Part shown: positions 11,453-22,545 of the stretch, piece by piece
Position numbering within the stretch: the first letter of the stretch is position 1
How the letters are laid out: each line of letters starts with the position of its first letter
Assembly: GCA_013350335.1 (NCBI GenBank)
Contig: CM023541.1
Span: 65,699,999 to 65,763,998, forward strand
Direction: 5' to 3'
DNA length: 64,000 nucleotides
From: Chimonanthus salicifolius
Taxonomy: Eukaryota > Streptophyta > Magnoliopsida > Laurales > Calycanthaceae
Made by a program: the position numbers and the translations under genes
Notes under the pieces: model-generated
Told to the model about the DNA's origin: nothing
The model's input: the letters and a program-made list of their open reading frames with translations, nothing else
Database searches by the model: none

Positions 11453-11802
11453 ACATGATGTGGTTGGGTCTTAGATGTGAATGAATAAGTAAATGATAGT
11501 ATGATTTACTGATTGTTATATGGACAAGGTACCGAAAGTTGAACGGCGTGCGAGTCATGACCGGGTGACGCTAAAGAAAGATCAAGTACTGAAGTGAATC
11601 TTCAGTAGGTTTCCTACCTACTTGTAACCACATTTACACCTGTTTTCATGAAGGGTTTTATGAGATATTGACATACTATTACTTATCATATTTTGAATGA
11701 TGAATTATGCATTTACAAATGACATACAAAGCATTGGCATCTCATGCATGGACATGGGGTGATGACTGAGGATATGCTGTGTTGCAATTATCAGTTACCA
11801 TC

Positions 11803-12030
11803 CTCTTTAGTTGATGAGAGTCCCGCCAGGAGGAGTAGCATGATGATAAGAGTGACATTGGTCTCCTTAGGCGATGAGAGTCCCGCCAGGAGGACTAATA
11901 TGTGATATGAAACAACTCAATGATGAAGTGTCTTTCCACAGGTAACGAGGATTACTGTGGATTACCTTATCATGTGAGTCTCAAGTGGAAGTGTATTGTG
12001 ATTTACCTTGACGGTGAGAGTCCCGTCAAG
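11803..12030 (+). repeat. Hairpins with conserved TGAGAGTCC loop
   Basis: Three copies. At 12007-12030, arms CTTGACGG and CCGTCAAG flank loop TGAGAGTC. At about 11862-11894, arms CTCCT and AGGAG plus GGCG and CGCC flank ATGAGAGTCC. At about 11801-11835, a decayed TCCTC and GAGGA stem surrounds the same loop. The loop is constant while the stem changes on both sides. See also the minus-strand copies at 26468-26600, 28727-28880 and 57428-57724. Confidence 0.75.
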
Positions 12031-12670
12031 TGATGGCTATGTATGTGTGATGGGGTGGGGCTCATTACATTTGCATACATACATAGCATGGTTTTATATG
12101 TTTTGATAATCATATACTATGATATATATGCATGTTTTATATGCTAACCATGTGGTAGCCCTGATCCGGAACCTACTGGGCGCGTTGATCTAACGCCCTA
12201 ATTCTATCCTCAGAGGAGAATGCAGGTACAAGGAAAGGGAAAGAAAAGGTCGATGACCGGGAGGGGAGCCAAGCCTAAGCGCTTGAATGTTGAACTGGAC
12301 TTCTTTATAACTGTCATTTGAATTATAGTTTGTGGACATGTAATAAGTTATTACTTTGCTATGGTTTGATTAGGTTATTAACTATGGATGGATGTTTATG
12401 CTAATTAATATTTGAGGCTGTTACTTGCTATCTATTCATTCTATTTCTGCAGTTAGTCTAGTTTATTCCGCAAGTTATTGTTTAGTTCCATGTGTGATTT
12501 GTTATCATGGTCTAGTCCATGTACACATGGGTGGCCAGTTAAGGTTCAGACTTGAGTAGTCTGAACTGAACTCGCGTCGTGGTGCTCCCACTCTTGTTCA
12601 CTCTATGTTTCTTTCAAAAGAAATTTTCAGACTCTGATTTTCAGAATGGTGAAAAGGGCGGGACGTTACA

Positions 12671-13955
12671 TATACTCAATCATAATTAGAACTTTTGTAA
12701 ATTGAATTGCATGGAACAAATCAAAGAACTTGGAGAAACCCCGGCATTGTGCCAGGAAGCTTGAGGATCGATCCTCATCCATAATCCGTTGTGATCAAGT
12801 AGATTTTCCTACATTGTTGAAGTACCACAATGATTATAAGTATCTTGTTTTGATTTCAACATCATGAATTACCATGTTCGTCTGATTTAATTATGAGAAC
12901 TTAATATATGTTTTCTTTTCTGAAAATGGGAATTAATGTTTATATTATCGAATGCATTTGGCATCATTCATGAACATATTCCTCATGCATATGCATGGGA
13001 TTGGGGAAACATGAGACCGAGGTAAGGGACGACGTACTTTATTTGGAAATATTTAGACATGTATGAGATAATTAACCATTGTATATGGCCGCGTCCATGG
13101 GTTACAAAATTATGGCATTATCATTGGGCAGAAAGCTCCAGGGTCAGAAGAAGCCCCGAAACCTGCGCAAGAGTGTGGGTGTGTAGCACTCCCCTAGTAG
13201 TCCCAGTTAAATGCTAGTATTGGGTAGTATCTCCCAGTCGGTGCCCCGGGAAATCTACAGACATAAATGGCCAACGACATAAACCATTGAAACAGAAGAG
13301 AAAAGTATACTGCATGGGGCATGGAAGGGTCGTGTAGGTTCATGGCACCCATGACATAAAATTTCATGTGATTTATAAGTATGATTACATTTATTGAATT
13401 ATGATCTATGACATTTCATCGATATTATGTTTTTCATCACGTGTTCGTACCCACAAATCTTTTCCCTTTTTAGAGACTGACACAGGATAGGAAAAGGACA
13501 GTGAGACCGGGCCGAGCGGTAGCCAAGCATGAAGGGATGGAGGTTAAAGGAAAAGCTTGGAGGACTAAACAATTTTGATATTTTGTTTACCTTTGTAGAA
13601 GATGTAATTTGTAGGAGTTATATTTGTTAGAATGTAATAATTCTTGTGTAAACTCCTAGACTTTGACGTCAACTTATGGTCTATAATTTAACTTATGTGG
13701 GACCCTATGCTTTGCTTTAAATGTGAATGTTGGTTATTCAGATATATCAACCATTCATGAATGATATTTCCGTAGGTACTAAAAGTGTGTTGCAAACATT
13801 ATTATGGGTTTTAATCCTCGCACAAGCTAGGTGGCCAATCGAGGATCGGGTCTTCGGACCTAGTCTTGGCTTGCGTTGTGGCGTCCACCTCCCTCTCCAC
13901 TGATTAACCTTACAATTTTACTCTGATGATGGTGGTTAGAGGAAGGGGCGCTACA
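12671..13955 (+). mobile_element. E1 3' LTR, right part
   Basis: Resumes the E1 LTR after E2, starting with the duplicated TATAC and ending GGAAGGGGCGCTACA at 13955. The usual LTR blocks occur in order: TGCATATGCATGGGATTGGGG (about 12985), a variant of the CCGGAG/CTCCG segment (13130-13260), GAGACCGGGCCGAGCGG (about 13500), and the AGGTGGCC...GGACCTAGTCTTGGC terminal segment. It is noncoding. Confidence 0.8.
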
Positions 13956-14484
13956 TGTCTGTTCCTCCGACTAGTCTATCCTTCCACCTGGGTTTTTGAA
14001 GGATGACTGGGTGTTTTTGTGTGTGTGTGTGTGCGCTTTCAATGTTCATCGATCATCACACTTTGCTTACACCTTTCAATGCCAGTGTAGATACATACAT
14101 TCACACTACTCCTTTGACATTTGAAGATTCAACTCACCCTTCTGAAGGTAGGCACAAAACATGGATTAGGGATCCCTCCTAGATCTAAACCAATTCCAAG
14201 TACCTTGGGCACATTTAATTTACCAATTCCAAGATATTGCCTAGGTGTGTGATGTCATGTGATGCGGCATTTCTAGGCTTTAGCAAAGGCAAGATGTCTA
14301 TGAACATCAGTCATTCCACATAATGTATAAACTAGCGAATATTGGAATGAGACACAAAGCACACTAATCATACATTCATTTCCCGTTTTGAATACGGTTA
14401 CTATGCATATGGAAATGAAGTATGATGCTACACACAGCTCTCATGTCTGTTATCATGTTATTACGTAAAACATGATAAACACTT
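13956..14484. other. Unassigned flank of E1 with a (TG)n microsatellite
   Basis: No ORF or element boundary is recognised. A TG/GT dinucleotide run lies at about 14019-14033. The last five bases (CACTT, 14480-14484) are the target duplication of the solo copia LTR that follows. The same older sequence therefore continues at 40978. Confidence 0.5.
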
Positions 14485-15302
14485 TGTTAGTGCCTTGGTT
14501 TAGCCATGCCCTTATGTTTGTTAATTCCACGACTCGGAAAGAAGCACTTGCTGGAAGCTTGAAGACCCAAGATGATCAAGAGTAAAAATCATGCTCCACC
14601 AGATTAAACTCATTATTTTGGCAATCACAAAACAGGTATTATGGCCATTGATGACTTTAGGTGGTACCCACACCTTAGAGAGGACTATCCCTACACTTAG
14701 ATGAACAAATGGTTAAAATCATATGAAGCCTAGTGAGGAAGGTTGACAGTGAATTCGAACCCAACTTGGAAATATGTATTTGGTTTCATTGTCAGCTCGA
14801 CTAGTCTTATCTCACCGACCCCTCGATGAAGTCTAGGATCGACCCATCGTGGTCAAAGACTGGTCGGCCCGAACGATATTAGGTTTTGGAACATTAAACT
14901 GTCATTCTGGGTTTGTCTCTAATCGAGAGTCTTGTATGCACCGACCCCTCGGTGAAAGGTTGAAACGACCCCTCGTGGTCAACGACTCATCGATCAATAT
15001 CTGGAGTTCTGAAACCTTGAACTCATGTGGACCCTCAAAGAAACACAAATATTGGCAATCAAAAACGGATCGAGAGTCCCAGGACCGACCCCTCGGTAAT
15101 GGGCGACATGTCGTTCTGGGTAACAGGTTTCCAAAGTGGAACTACTATCAAGCATGTTTTGTACCAGAACGAGCCTCTCGTATGGACCGACCTCTCGGTA
15201 CCATAAGTGTCGACCCATCGGCGGCGACGACGACATGTCGACCGAGAAAGAATATTACCGTTGGGAGTGCACTTAATGCCCAACGATCGGAATTGTAACG
15301 GT
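14485..15302 (+). mobile_element. E5 solo copia LTR, left part
   Basis: Starts TGTTAGTGCC at 14485. It aligns, in reverse, with the E6 LTR (42149-44072), which has the same start and the same block order. It is interrupted at 15303 by E3 and resumes at 39861. The two parts total about 1.93 kb, equal to E6. CACTT occurs immediately before 14485 and after 40972. No copia internal sequence is attached, so it is a solo LTR formed by LTR-LTR recombination. Confidence 0.85.
14811..15239. repeat. ACCGACCCCTCGGT hairpin repeats in copia U3
   Basis: About eight motifs of the type ACCGA-CCCC-TCGGT (5-bp stem, 4-base loop) and a variant CGACCCCTCGTGGTC. They are spaced about 30-70 bp, and one more lies beyond E3 near 39871. 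They stand upstream of a TATA-like box at 39937 once E3 is removed, so they lie in the promoter part of the LTR. The mirrored set is at 43217-43758. Confidence 0.75.
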
Positions 15303-18300
15303 TGTAACACCCTGGATTTTCTTTAGATTATTAATATATTGGATTGGTCCATTCGAATTACGAATTAAATGAATTTGAGATTAAATGCTTGAAATGGACA
15401 TTAAATGGGCAAGGAAATGGGTCAATTACCCAATTAAGACCCAATGGGTTATAAATGAGTTGATTTTAAAGTAATTGGGTAAGTTTAAAGTAAATGGGTC
15501 AATTACCCAATTAAGACTCAATGGATCATGGGTAAGCTTAATTATAAGGTAATTGGGTAAGTTTAAATTAAATTATTTGAATTGAATAATTAATGTATTT
15601 AATGCATTAAAATCTACATCACCAAGTGAGGTGGCATGTGAGTGATGTGACGTTGCCATGTGGCAAGCATGTCATCACATGGAAGCTTAGAAGACAAGAA
15701 GGTCACGTCATCGAGTGACATGGCCATGTCACCACATGCATGGTCGACCATGTCATGGGTTGACTTAGTCAACCACAAGTGAGTCAAGTCTTGAGTTAAG
15801 GTGTGTTGAGTTGGGTATATGAAAGGCTTCCATCTCAAAGGGCATGAAACCAAGGGACACATTGGAAGTCAAAGAGTTTTCTTGGTTTAAGCCAAGGGTC
15901 TCCTTGGTTAAACCAGGGGCCTCATGGGTTAAACAAACCATGATGAGGGAGAGTGAAGAGTCTAGGATTGTTACATAAAAGACACCAACAAAGGGGCACT
16001 CCACACCCCTTGGCCGATCACTTCTCCTCTTGCACACAAGAGTTTCCTCTCTTCTCTTCTCTCTCTCTCCCACCTACACCACTATATTTGGAGAATCTTT
16101 GAAGAGCAAGGAAGGAAGAAAAGACAGATCAAAAAGAAAAGAAGGAGACAGGAAAAAGGTATGTTTAAGGTTTAATAACATAGGAATGAATCGAAGGAAA
16201 CCATAGGTTTGGCTATGGTATGGCCGAACCCATGGGTTCCATAATTAGTTGGAATCGATGGCCAATCTGTTATAAGGCCATGAAGTTAGAAATCCATTCA
16301 AGGGATGGTTATGAGTTGAAAACAAAACATCCATACGATTGAATAAAAAACCATACTATATTGGTACAATGATTGAATGGATCATGAGGAACCCAAACCT
16401 TGGCTAGTGGGTAGAGTGAATTTACTAATTAAAGTATGAAAGATGAAATCCATGTTTAGATATGATAAAGAATGGATTTTATGAAGAATTACTGTAGAAG
16501 ATGTGCAAACAGAGATAACTGACAAAAAGTCAGTCGACTGAATCTCAAGATTCAGTCGACTGAACTGATGCTGGCCCAGCACACAAGGGTAATCTGGGAG
16601 TTTCAAAGATTCAGTCGACTGAAAGTGGGCTGGCCTAGCACATAAGGAATATCTGGGTGTTTCAGCCAATTGAATCCTATGATTCAATCGACTGAAAGTA
16701 CACTGGCTAAGCACAGATGGGGTCTATTGGTATTTTAGCCGACTGAATCTTTGATTCAGCCGATTGAACGTATACGTACCAAACAAGTAAGTGATCTGGG
16801 GTGTTTCAGCTAACTGAATCTTATGATTCAGTCGACCTAAGGTATGCTTACCAAACACATAAGCGGTTTGTTGATAATTCAGCTGATTGAATTTTTGATT
16901 CAGTCGACTGATTGTATACTGGCCAAACACACAAATGATCTGATCCAAAATCAGCCGACTGAATCTGTGATTCATTCGACTGAAAGTGTATTGATCGAGG
17001 ACACAGAGGATTTGACCCAAAGTCAGCTGAAAGGCTACGGGTCAAGTTTATATAGTACCTAGTTGTGTTTTAGCCGAGTGAATATTATTATTCAGTCGAC
17101 TGAAAGTTTGCGAGTAAAACACATATTGTGACTAGGCGTGATTCAGTCGACTGAATTCTAGATTCAGTCGACTAAATTGAAAAGTTTGATTTTTGGATGA
17201 TTTTCCAGATGCTTCTGTTTATCTTGTAGGATGTAAGGAGTTATGGAATTAAAATGGAAAATCAAATTAATTTTTATATGTGATTGAATTTAATAAGGTA
17301 AAGAGATTCGCAAAGGGTTTGTGATTCATTTCGACGTGATCGTTGACATTATCTTCCCAAGACAGCAAAGATAGTGTACTGGACGTTGGTAGGATTCCTA
17401 CCTTATTGAGACAGTATGGATTATGTATGACACTGGTTTTTATTCCAAATATGATGTTTACTTTGGTTTAACAAATGGTATATGTTTATGAATTGATTTT
17501 CAATGATATTATGTAATTTGATATGAAATGACATTCTTGTATTCATTACCTCATGCATGGCATGGGAGGGAATACAAGTGACTAGCAAGCCAAGTTATAA
17601 GCAGTCCAAACATGACTTGGGCTTGAGACTAGCTTGTATGAAGCTATGTGAACTATTGATATTTTGACCTTATCCAGGATTGCTAGAAATGGGTACAGTG
17701 TAATTTGGGCCAAAAGGTCGTGGGTAGACAGTCCCGAAACCCTACGCAGAGGGAGGAGTCCACACTCCATCGGTAATTCTGATTAATAATATGTGGGGAG
17801 GTATACAGTGACCTGGTGGTACCGTCACAAAACACTGCGGACGTAATTGACCAAGGGAACACCTTGATATGGCGATTTATCAAGGAAACTATTTATATAT
17901 GATGTGATTGGATATGGAGATTGGGTGAGTGATCATTTGGCATTGACACCCATGACATGACACATTAGTAAACATGATTATGCTATGGATATCATGCATT
18001 GTTTTTACTACTTATGAGATGTTTTACAATTATGATATGATGTATCTATCTTGATTTTATAATACTCCTATGTGTACCATAGCCCTACTTGGAATACCTA
18101 TTGGGCATGTTGACTGATGCCCTATTCTACCCTATAAATGATGGAACAGGGAATGACAAGGAAATGGACATGAGACATGAAGGGAGCCAAGCGTAGGAGC
18201 TTGGAATGAATGAAGTTTAATTTTCTTAGTTTTGATGTTTATGATGTACTGGGAGGACTGATATTTTGGACTGTAATAACTTAGACTTATTTGCTATGGT

Positions 18301-18598
18301 TTGATAATTTTAATGTTTTAATTTGAAGTTTTATGGTGATTGGTTTTCCCTGCTTAATGATGACATGATTATGGATAGCATCTTATCCATACATATATTA
18401 TTCCGCAAGTATTCAAAAAGCGTGTGAAATGTTTTAGTAGACTTAGTCCACGCACACGTAAATGTGGTCAGTTAAGGGTCGGGTTTTGGAAACTCATACT
18501 TAACTCACGTCATGACGACCCGCTCTCTCTCACTCATTTAAAAAAGAAAAACATACATACTCTGATTTGTGGTGAGTGAAGAATGGCGAGGCGTTACA
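15303..18598 (+). repeat. E3 5' LTR (3296 bp)
   Basis: Opens TGTAACACCCTGGATTTTC and closes GCGAGGCGTTACA. It matches the 3' LTR at 36622-39855 along its length. Blocks in order: AATTGGGTAA-rich region; CACCACATGCATGG; CCTTGGTTTAA; pyrimidine run and leader (16020-16155); a GGTATGT at 16159 that resembles a splice donor; a degenerate GGTTCGGCC hairpin at 16205-16231; the TCAGTCGACTGA array; then TTGGTAGGATTCCTACC, CTCATGCATGGCATGG, ATTGGGCATGTTGACTGATGCCC and the terminal block. I see nothing coding. Confidence 0.92.
16530..17174. repeat. TCAGTCGACTGA hairpin array, E3 5' LTR
   Basis: About nine units of 60-80 bp. Each holds two copies of TTCAGTCGACTGAA (an 8-12 bp palindrome around GTCGAC) placed as a larger inverted repeat: AGTCGACTGAATCT and AGATTCAGTCGACT at 16533-16562. 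Between them are semi-conserved spacers (GCTGGCCNAGCACACAAG...ATCTGGGTGTTTCAG). Many units are mutated (CAGCCAATTG, CAGCCGATTG) but keep the partner arm similar. Confidence 0.88.
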
Positions 18599-18600
18599 GT

Positions 18601-18617
18601 TGATATCAAAGCGAAAC
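18601..18617 (+). promoter_or_regulatory. E3 primer-binding site (initiator Met tRNA type)
   Basis: TGATATCAAAGCGAAAC begins two bases after the 5' LTR end. It resembles TGGTATCAGAGCC, the usual complement of plant initiator Met tRNA, with two or three transitions. It would prime minus-strand cDNA synthesis. Confidence 0.7.
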
Positions 18618-18991
18618 CAGAAGTGTTGAATCTCGCAAAGTAAGATTAATACGGTATCATGTCTAACTAACAGATAAGAATCCCAACTGACTGACTCTAC
18701 GGAGTATGCTGCACTGGGGCTGGATTAATTTACTTTGATGAGAATCAGACTGTAAGCATACAATCTGAGAACAACACTTGATGAGAAAACAACAACAAGG
18801 GAAGGACAATCACTATAAATTGTTGATTTATCAAACATAGCGAAATAGGACGTATCTCCCGCGAGCAAGAAACATCATGATTTCCCTAAAAGAAGAAATA
18901 CAAGATAATGATTAGGCAATTTTCCCCAAGTATGTGAACATCAAATCTTATGAGAAAACTAAGTCAATCAATGTTTCGATGACTTAGGAAA
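18618..18991 (+). other. E3 leader before gag
   Basis: Noncoding. It aligns with the E2 leader (5427-5600 and 6360-6415) but lacks the roughly 0.8-kb accessory ORF that E2 carries between those two blocks. Confidence 0.6.
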
Positions 18992-19947
18992 ATGCCTCCA
19001 AGAAGAATAAATACTTGACAGAACCCGCATCGGGAAGAGGAACAAGACAGTGCAAATATTCCTGAGGTACCTCCCGAGCTACAGAGCCTAGTACAGGCAG
19101 TGGTCACCTCTGTTCTACAGCAACACCAGAATGACAATGGACGCACAATCTCCAATGAATCGCAGGACCAAAACATGGTCAGAGATTTTCAACAGCTGCG
19201 TCCCCCTTATTTCAAAGGGAAAGAGGGACCCGCGGGAGCAGAAAAATGGATTGAAAACATCACAAAGATCTTGAAACTACTTAAGATCATCAGTGATGAG
19301 GATAGAATACTGCTGGCTACTTCACAATTGGTGGACGATGCCGGCAAATGGTGGAAAGTAATAGAACGTTAACAAACATAGGTTCCAGCAAAGGATAGGA
19401 AAGAGATGACTTGGGATCAGTTTGCTGGGATGTTTTGGATCATTACTTTCCAGAGGAAGAGAAGGAGCGCCAGACACAAGCATTCATATCTTTGGTCCAG
19501 GGCACCATGACTGTTGCAGATTATTATCAAGAATTTCTCTGTCTATCATGTTATGTTTTATACATGGTGGACACGGAATATAAGAAAGCCCGAAAATTTG
19601 AACAAGGCCTGCGACCTAGCATAAGAGCCAAAGTCACAATTTTCAAATCAGCTACTTTGGCAGAAGTGGTCAGTCGAGCTAGCATAGCCGAACAAGAGCT
19701 GACGGATACAGTTAGATTTGTGGATAACCGACGAGGTCAGGGTAGGGGAAGAGGTCAGGGTAGGGGAAGTACTTTCCGCCCTCACAAGAGATTCAGACCC
19801 AAGTTTGGGAGGCCTTCAACCTTTACTGTTTCCACTGGAGGTTTTAGTCTCAATCAGCCCTCCACATCAGGACCAGTCTCTCAAACTCCTAGAGGTGTTA
19901 ATACATGTTATCAGTGTGGCCAGCAAGACCATTTCAAGAGGGAGTGT
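18992..19947 (+). pseudogene. E3 gag, first part (split inside the zinc knuckle)
   Basis: From ATG 18992 (MPPRRINT), with a stop at 19016 and two more near 19370-19381. The frame shifts near 19410, then runs through RDFQQLRPPYFKGKEGP (about 19180), DDAGKWWKV, DHYFPEEEKERQ and an RG-rich stretch (RGQGRGRGQGRG, about 19730-19770). It ends at the knuckle CYQCGQQDHFKREC (about 19906-19947). E4 inserted exactly in the last Cys codon. Gag resumes at 33071 with the duplicated GAGTG. Compared with E2 gag, the charged N-terminal region is much shorter. Confidence 0.9.
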
Positions 19948-20057
19948 GTCACACCCGCCCTTCTCACTAGAAATCAGAGTCTATTTTTTTTTTTTTTAAA
20001 TAAACAAAAGTGATGAAGAGCGGGATGTCACGATGTGAGTTAAGTCCGGACTTCTAA
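19947..20057 (-). repeat. E4 left LTR, terminal piece
   Basis: Reverse complement of the standard LTR 3' terminus: TGTCACACCCGCCCTTCTCAC, AAATCAGAGTCTA, a T run, GTGAGTTAAGTCCGGACTTC. It breaks off at 20057 at AAAGCATACAG. Confidence 0.75.
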
Positions 20058-20924
20058 AGCATACAGCCAGATCGGTAATAAAACATAGCAATTGCTATGT
20101 TTATAATACACGGCAAATTCGGTTTCCTAATGACATGAGGAAATTGCTAATGGAGAAGTACCCGACTGCAATATATATAAACACAAAGGCAGCAAACGGT
20201 GGAGGTGTTTGCATCTTCTTTAAGCTCGGCAGAGAAGAAGACATGGAGCAATACACGTTGTTGCTTGGGAAGGAGATTTGTCACAGCAGTGAATGAAGGA
20301 AAGCATACAGTCAGATTGGTAATAAAAAATCTGAGAAGCAGGACAGAGGTACTCTGCTACCAACGTGGGGCTGTTCTGTTTGAGGAGCAGTATCGTGAGG
20401 GACAGTTCTGCTGCTTGAAGTGGTTCACTGTATACAAAAGGAGGAGTTGTTGTCTTAGAGAGAAGACACAGCAACACCAACGTAACAATAAAAAGGGATT
20501 GCATCGTGACCGTCAGAGACACTTAAGAGAACAGGGGAGTTCTCGGCTAAAAAAAAGAGAAAGGGCTTGGCATTGTTTGCAGCAATCCTCTTCTGTTTCA
20601 AGGATAGATTACATCAGTTTCTCTTCAGCAATATCAACGTGTGGACTGGGAAAGAGTTGTTGCAATCAGCAACAAATTACACACGCAGCAGTAAGAGGAC
20701 AACTAGCTGTGTGGAAGTGCAGAACTCAATTCACATCAGTTGTGAGAGACGTCTGTATATAAAGCGATTAGATTTGGATTTTTATCGGCATACAGAGATG
20801 TCAATTGGGGTTTTTTTCTACGCGTTTTGGCATACACAAGGGGTGGCTGATATACAGATAGGCAGCCACGATGAAACAATTTTGTTTCAAACAAGTTCAT
20901 TACATACAGTAGAGACGCTGTTGG
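20058..20924. other. Unassigned segment in the E4 left LTR
   Basis: No known domain. The sequence AAGCATACAGYCAGATYGGTAATAAA occurs twice (about 20058 and 20302), 245 bp apart. TATATAAA lies at about 20757-20764. The open frames here (20199-20762 plus, 20567-20929 plus) give cysteine- and glutamine-rich text with no recognisable fold; I do not call them genes. It is probably a divergent LTR U3 region. Confidence 0.4.
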
Positions 20925-21048
20925 TGTAACGCCCCGCCCTCTCCGAGAAATCAGAGTCTAATTCTTTTTTTTAAATAATAATAGAATAACATCGGAAGAG
21001 AGCGGGCGGCGTCACGACGCAAGCTAAGTTCGGACTTCCCAAGTCCGA
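20925..21048 (-). repeat. Second copy of a reversed LTR terminus
   Basis: TGTAACGCCCCGCCCT, AATCAGAGTCTAATTC, a T run, GTCACGACGCAAGCTAAGTTCGGACTTC: the same reversed terminus as at 19947-20057 and in inverted orientation to 23890-24029. It ends near AGCATTACAG, close to the AGCATACAG found at the first break. Confidence 0.65.
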
Positions 21049-21278
21049 GCATTACAGTTGGAAGGTTTGTCTTAAAGGAGTGCTGCCAGCGCTGTGTAGA
21101 AGAGAGGCACTGGTAGAGACAGTTGGGTCTTTGAAACTGGTACATCTGGAGGACTACATGGGATCCAGCTGGATAGACAGAGAGTAGTTTCTCGGTGGAG
21201 AGAATAACACAATACAGAGAGAGGGTAACACGTCAGTAGGAAGGTTAGGCTTTTTGAATTTTTGGGACCCTTTATCTC

Positions 21279-21286
21279 TATATAAA
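21279..21286 (+). promoter_or_regulatory. TATA-like box in LTR
   Basis: TATATAAA followed by about 330 bp of purine-rich leader and then GGTAAGT. It is the best candidate core promoter of this LTR. Confidence 0.5.
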
Positions 21287-21636
21287 TTGGGGTATAATGT
21301 GACTATTAGAGGATAGAAAAGGGCGTAAAAGAATAAAGAGAAACTAGCATGTGTGCTGGCTGCAAACAGCAGAGCAGCAAGCGTGGACAGCAAGACAGAT
21401 CGGGTGTTGCGAACAGAAGGGGGTATCGCTGGTTGCTTCAGAGAGGAGAAGGGTAGTAACGCCCAGTTCAAGAGTTCTTATTCTGATCTGCATACAGCGT
21501 GAAAGGTTTGATTCTCTCTTTAAAACCAACTATAGAAAGACAAGATCAAGAGGAAAGAAAAATATTGGAAGAGAAAGATCGGAGCAAGAGATAACCGAAG
21601 GAGTCGCGGAACCGGTAAGTGATTCCAAAAATAGAC

Positions 21637-22545
21637 CATAGGGTTCGGCCAAGGTTAATGGCCGAACCCCATGGAAAGACATGGTTTAGATAATGGACTT
21701 TTATGTTGGAAACCATGGAAGTAATTGGAGAATTTTTATAATGGATTTAAAACCATGGAAGGACATGGTTATTGTTATGGAAATTATTTGATTTAATTAT
21801 GGAAGGAATGCATGCTAAATATGAAACTGCCTAATATGGAAGGTTGCATGCTAAATTTGGAAACTATCTTAACATGGAAGGTGATTGATGGTTAATTAAT
21901 TTTGAAAGTTTCTAATTATGGAAGCATGGATACTAATTTAGGAAACTTTCTAATTAAGGAAGATTGGATTATAAAAAAAAAAAAAAGGGGAATGAATGGA
22001 TTGGTTGCCATGAGTGAGGTTCGGCCATGGTGTATGGCCGAACCCCACTAGGGTTTATTTATGGATCCATGTATTAAGGGACCTAAGTCTTAGAATTTAA
22101 ACATGAAATGATTAGACCAATGGCAAAATTGTAAATATGTGGAAATATTAGACATAGGGTTCGGCCATGGTGTATGGCCGAACCCCATGAACTGTTTTGA
22201 TGGAATTATGGATATTAATTTAAGGTAGTGATAAAATTAGAAACTATCTAATAATGTACCTTAGATTAAAATGGAAAGTGGAGGATACAAATGTATGTTA
22301 TGGATTATTGATGAAAATAATGGCAAAGTCGTAATTACATACCAAAGTGGAGGATCATGGGTTCGGCCAAGGTGTATGGCCGAACCCTATGAGGTTTATT
22401 TCATGAACTCGGATTATTGGGTTAATTATTAGTCTCAGTACATTATGAATGAGAATAATGGGTGATGATAGCCATGGATGGCATTTTCGTAATTAAGTGA
22501 AAATAAGGGACCATGGGTTCGGCCATGGTGTATGGCCGAACCCCA
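21637..22545. repeat. GGTTCGGCC hairpins, cluster 3 (5 copies, sense orientation)
   Basis: Copies at about 21640-21670, 22018-22045, 22157-22185, 22359-22387 and 22515-22543. The loop is often GGTGT. Outer arms differ by copy yet pair: CCAT with ATGG, GTG with CAC, TCAT with ATGA. The first begins 20 bp after GTAAGT. They are separated by AT-rich text with ATGGAAGG-like short repeats. Confidence 0.88.

Larger units (their letters stand above)
3167..12670 (+). mobile_element. E2, Tekay-like Ty3 retrotransposon nested in the E1 LTR
   Basis: This is a 9.5-kb insertion bounded by TATAC direct repeats (3162-3166 and 12671-12675). Order: LTR segment in reverse orientation (3167-5426), leader and accessory zinc-knuckle ORF, gag, protease, RT, RNase H, integrase, chromodomain, then the 3' part of an LTR in forward orientation ending GGGCGGGACGTTACA at 12670. 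No complete 5' LTR or primer site is left. Gag-pol carries several stops and at least two frameshifts, so the copy is dead but well preserved. The element boundaries rest on the target duplication and on continuity of the E1 LTR on both sides. Confidence 0.78.
11133..12670 (+). repeat. E2 right LTR, 3' part only
   Basis: Starts inside an LTR, right in the hairpin tract, and ends with GGGCGGGACGTTACA at 12670. It contains three GGTTCGGCC hairpins, the CATGCATGGACATGGGGTG block, the GATGAGAGTCC hairpins (11803-12030), CTGGGCGCGTTGATCTAACGCCC (about 12178-12200) and the terminal block with TTCAGAATGGTGAAAAGGGC. These same blocks recur in the same order in the other Ty3 LTRs of the window. Confidence 0.82.

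Noticed and set aside
14849..15298. 149-aa ORF in the E5 copia LTR
   Set aside because: It overlaps the hairpin array of a noncoding LTR. The reverse frames are open as well, so it reflects the repeat composition.
16530..17174. CRISPR-like array of palindromic repeats with spacers
   Set aside because: The context is a plant LTR, spacers are semi-conserved instead of unique, repeats are imperfect, and no cas genes exist. It is an LTR hairpin array.
20199..20929. 187-aa and 120-aa plus-strand ORFs
   Set aside because: No domain, cysteine/serine-rich odd composition, and they lie in LTR-derived rearranged sequence with a promoter-like TATATAAA.
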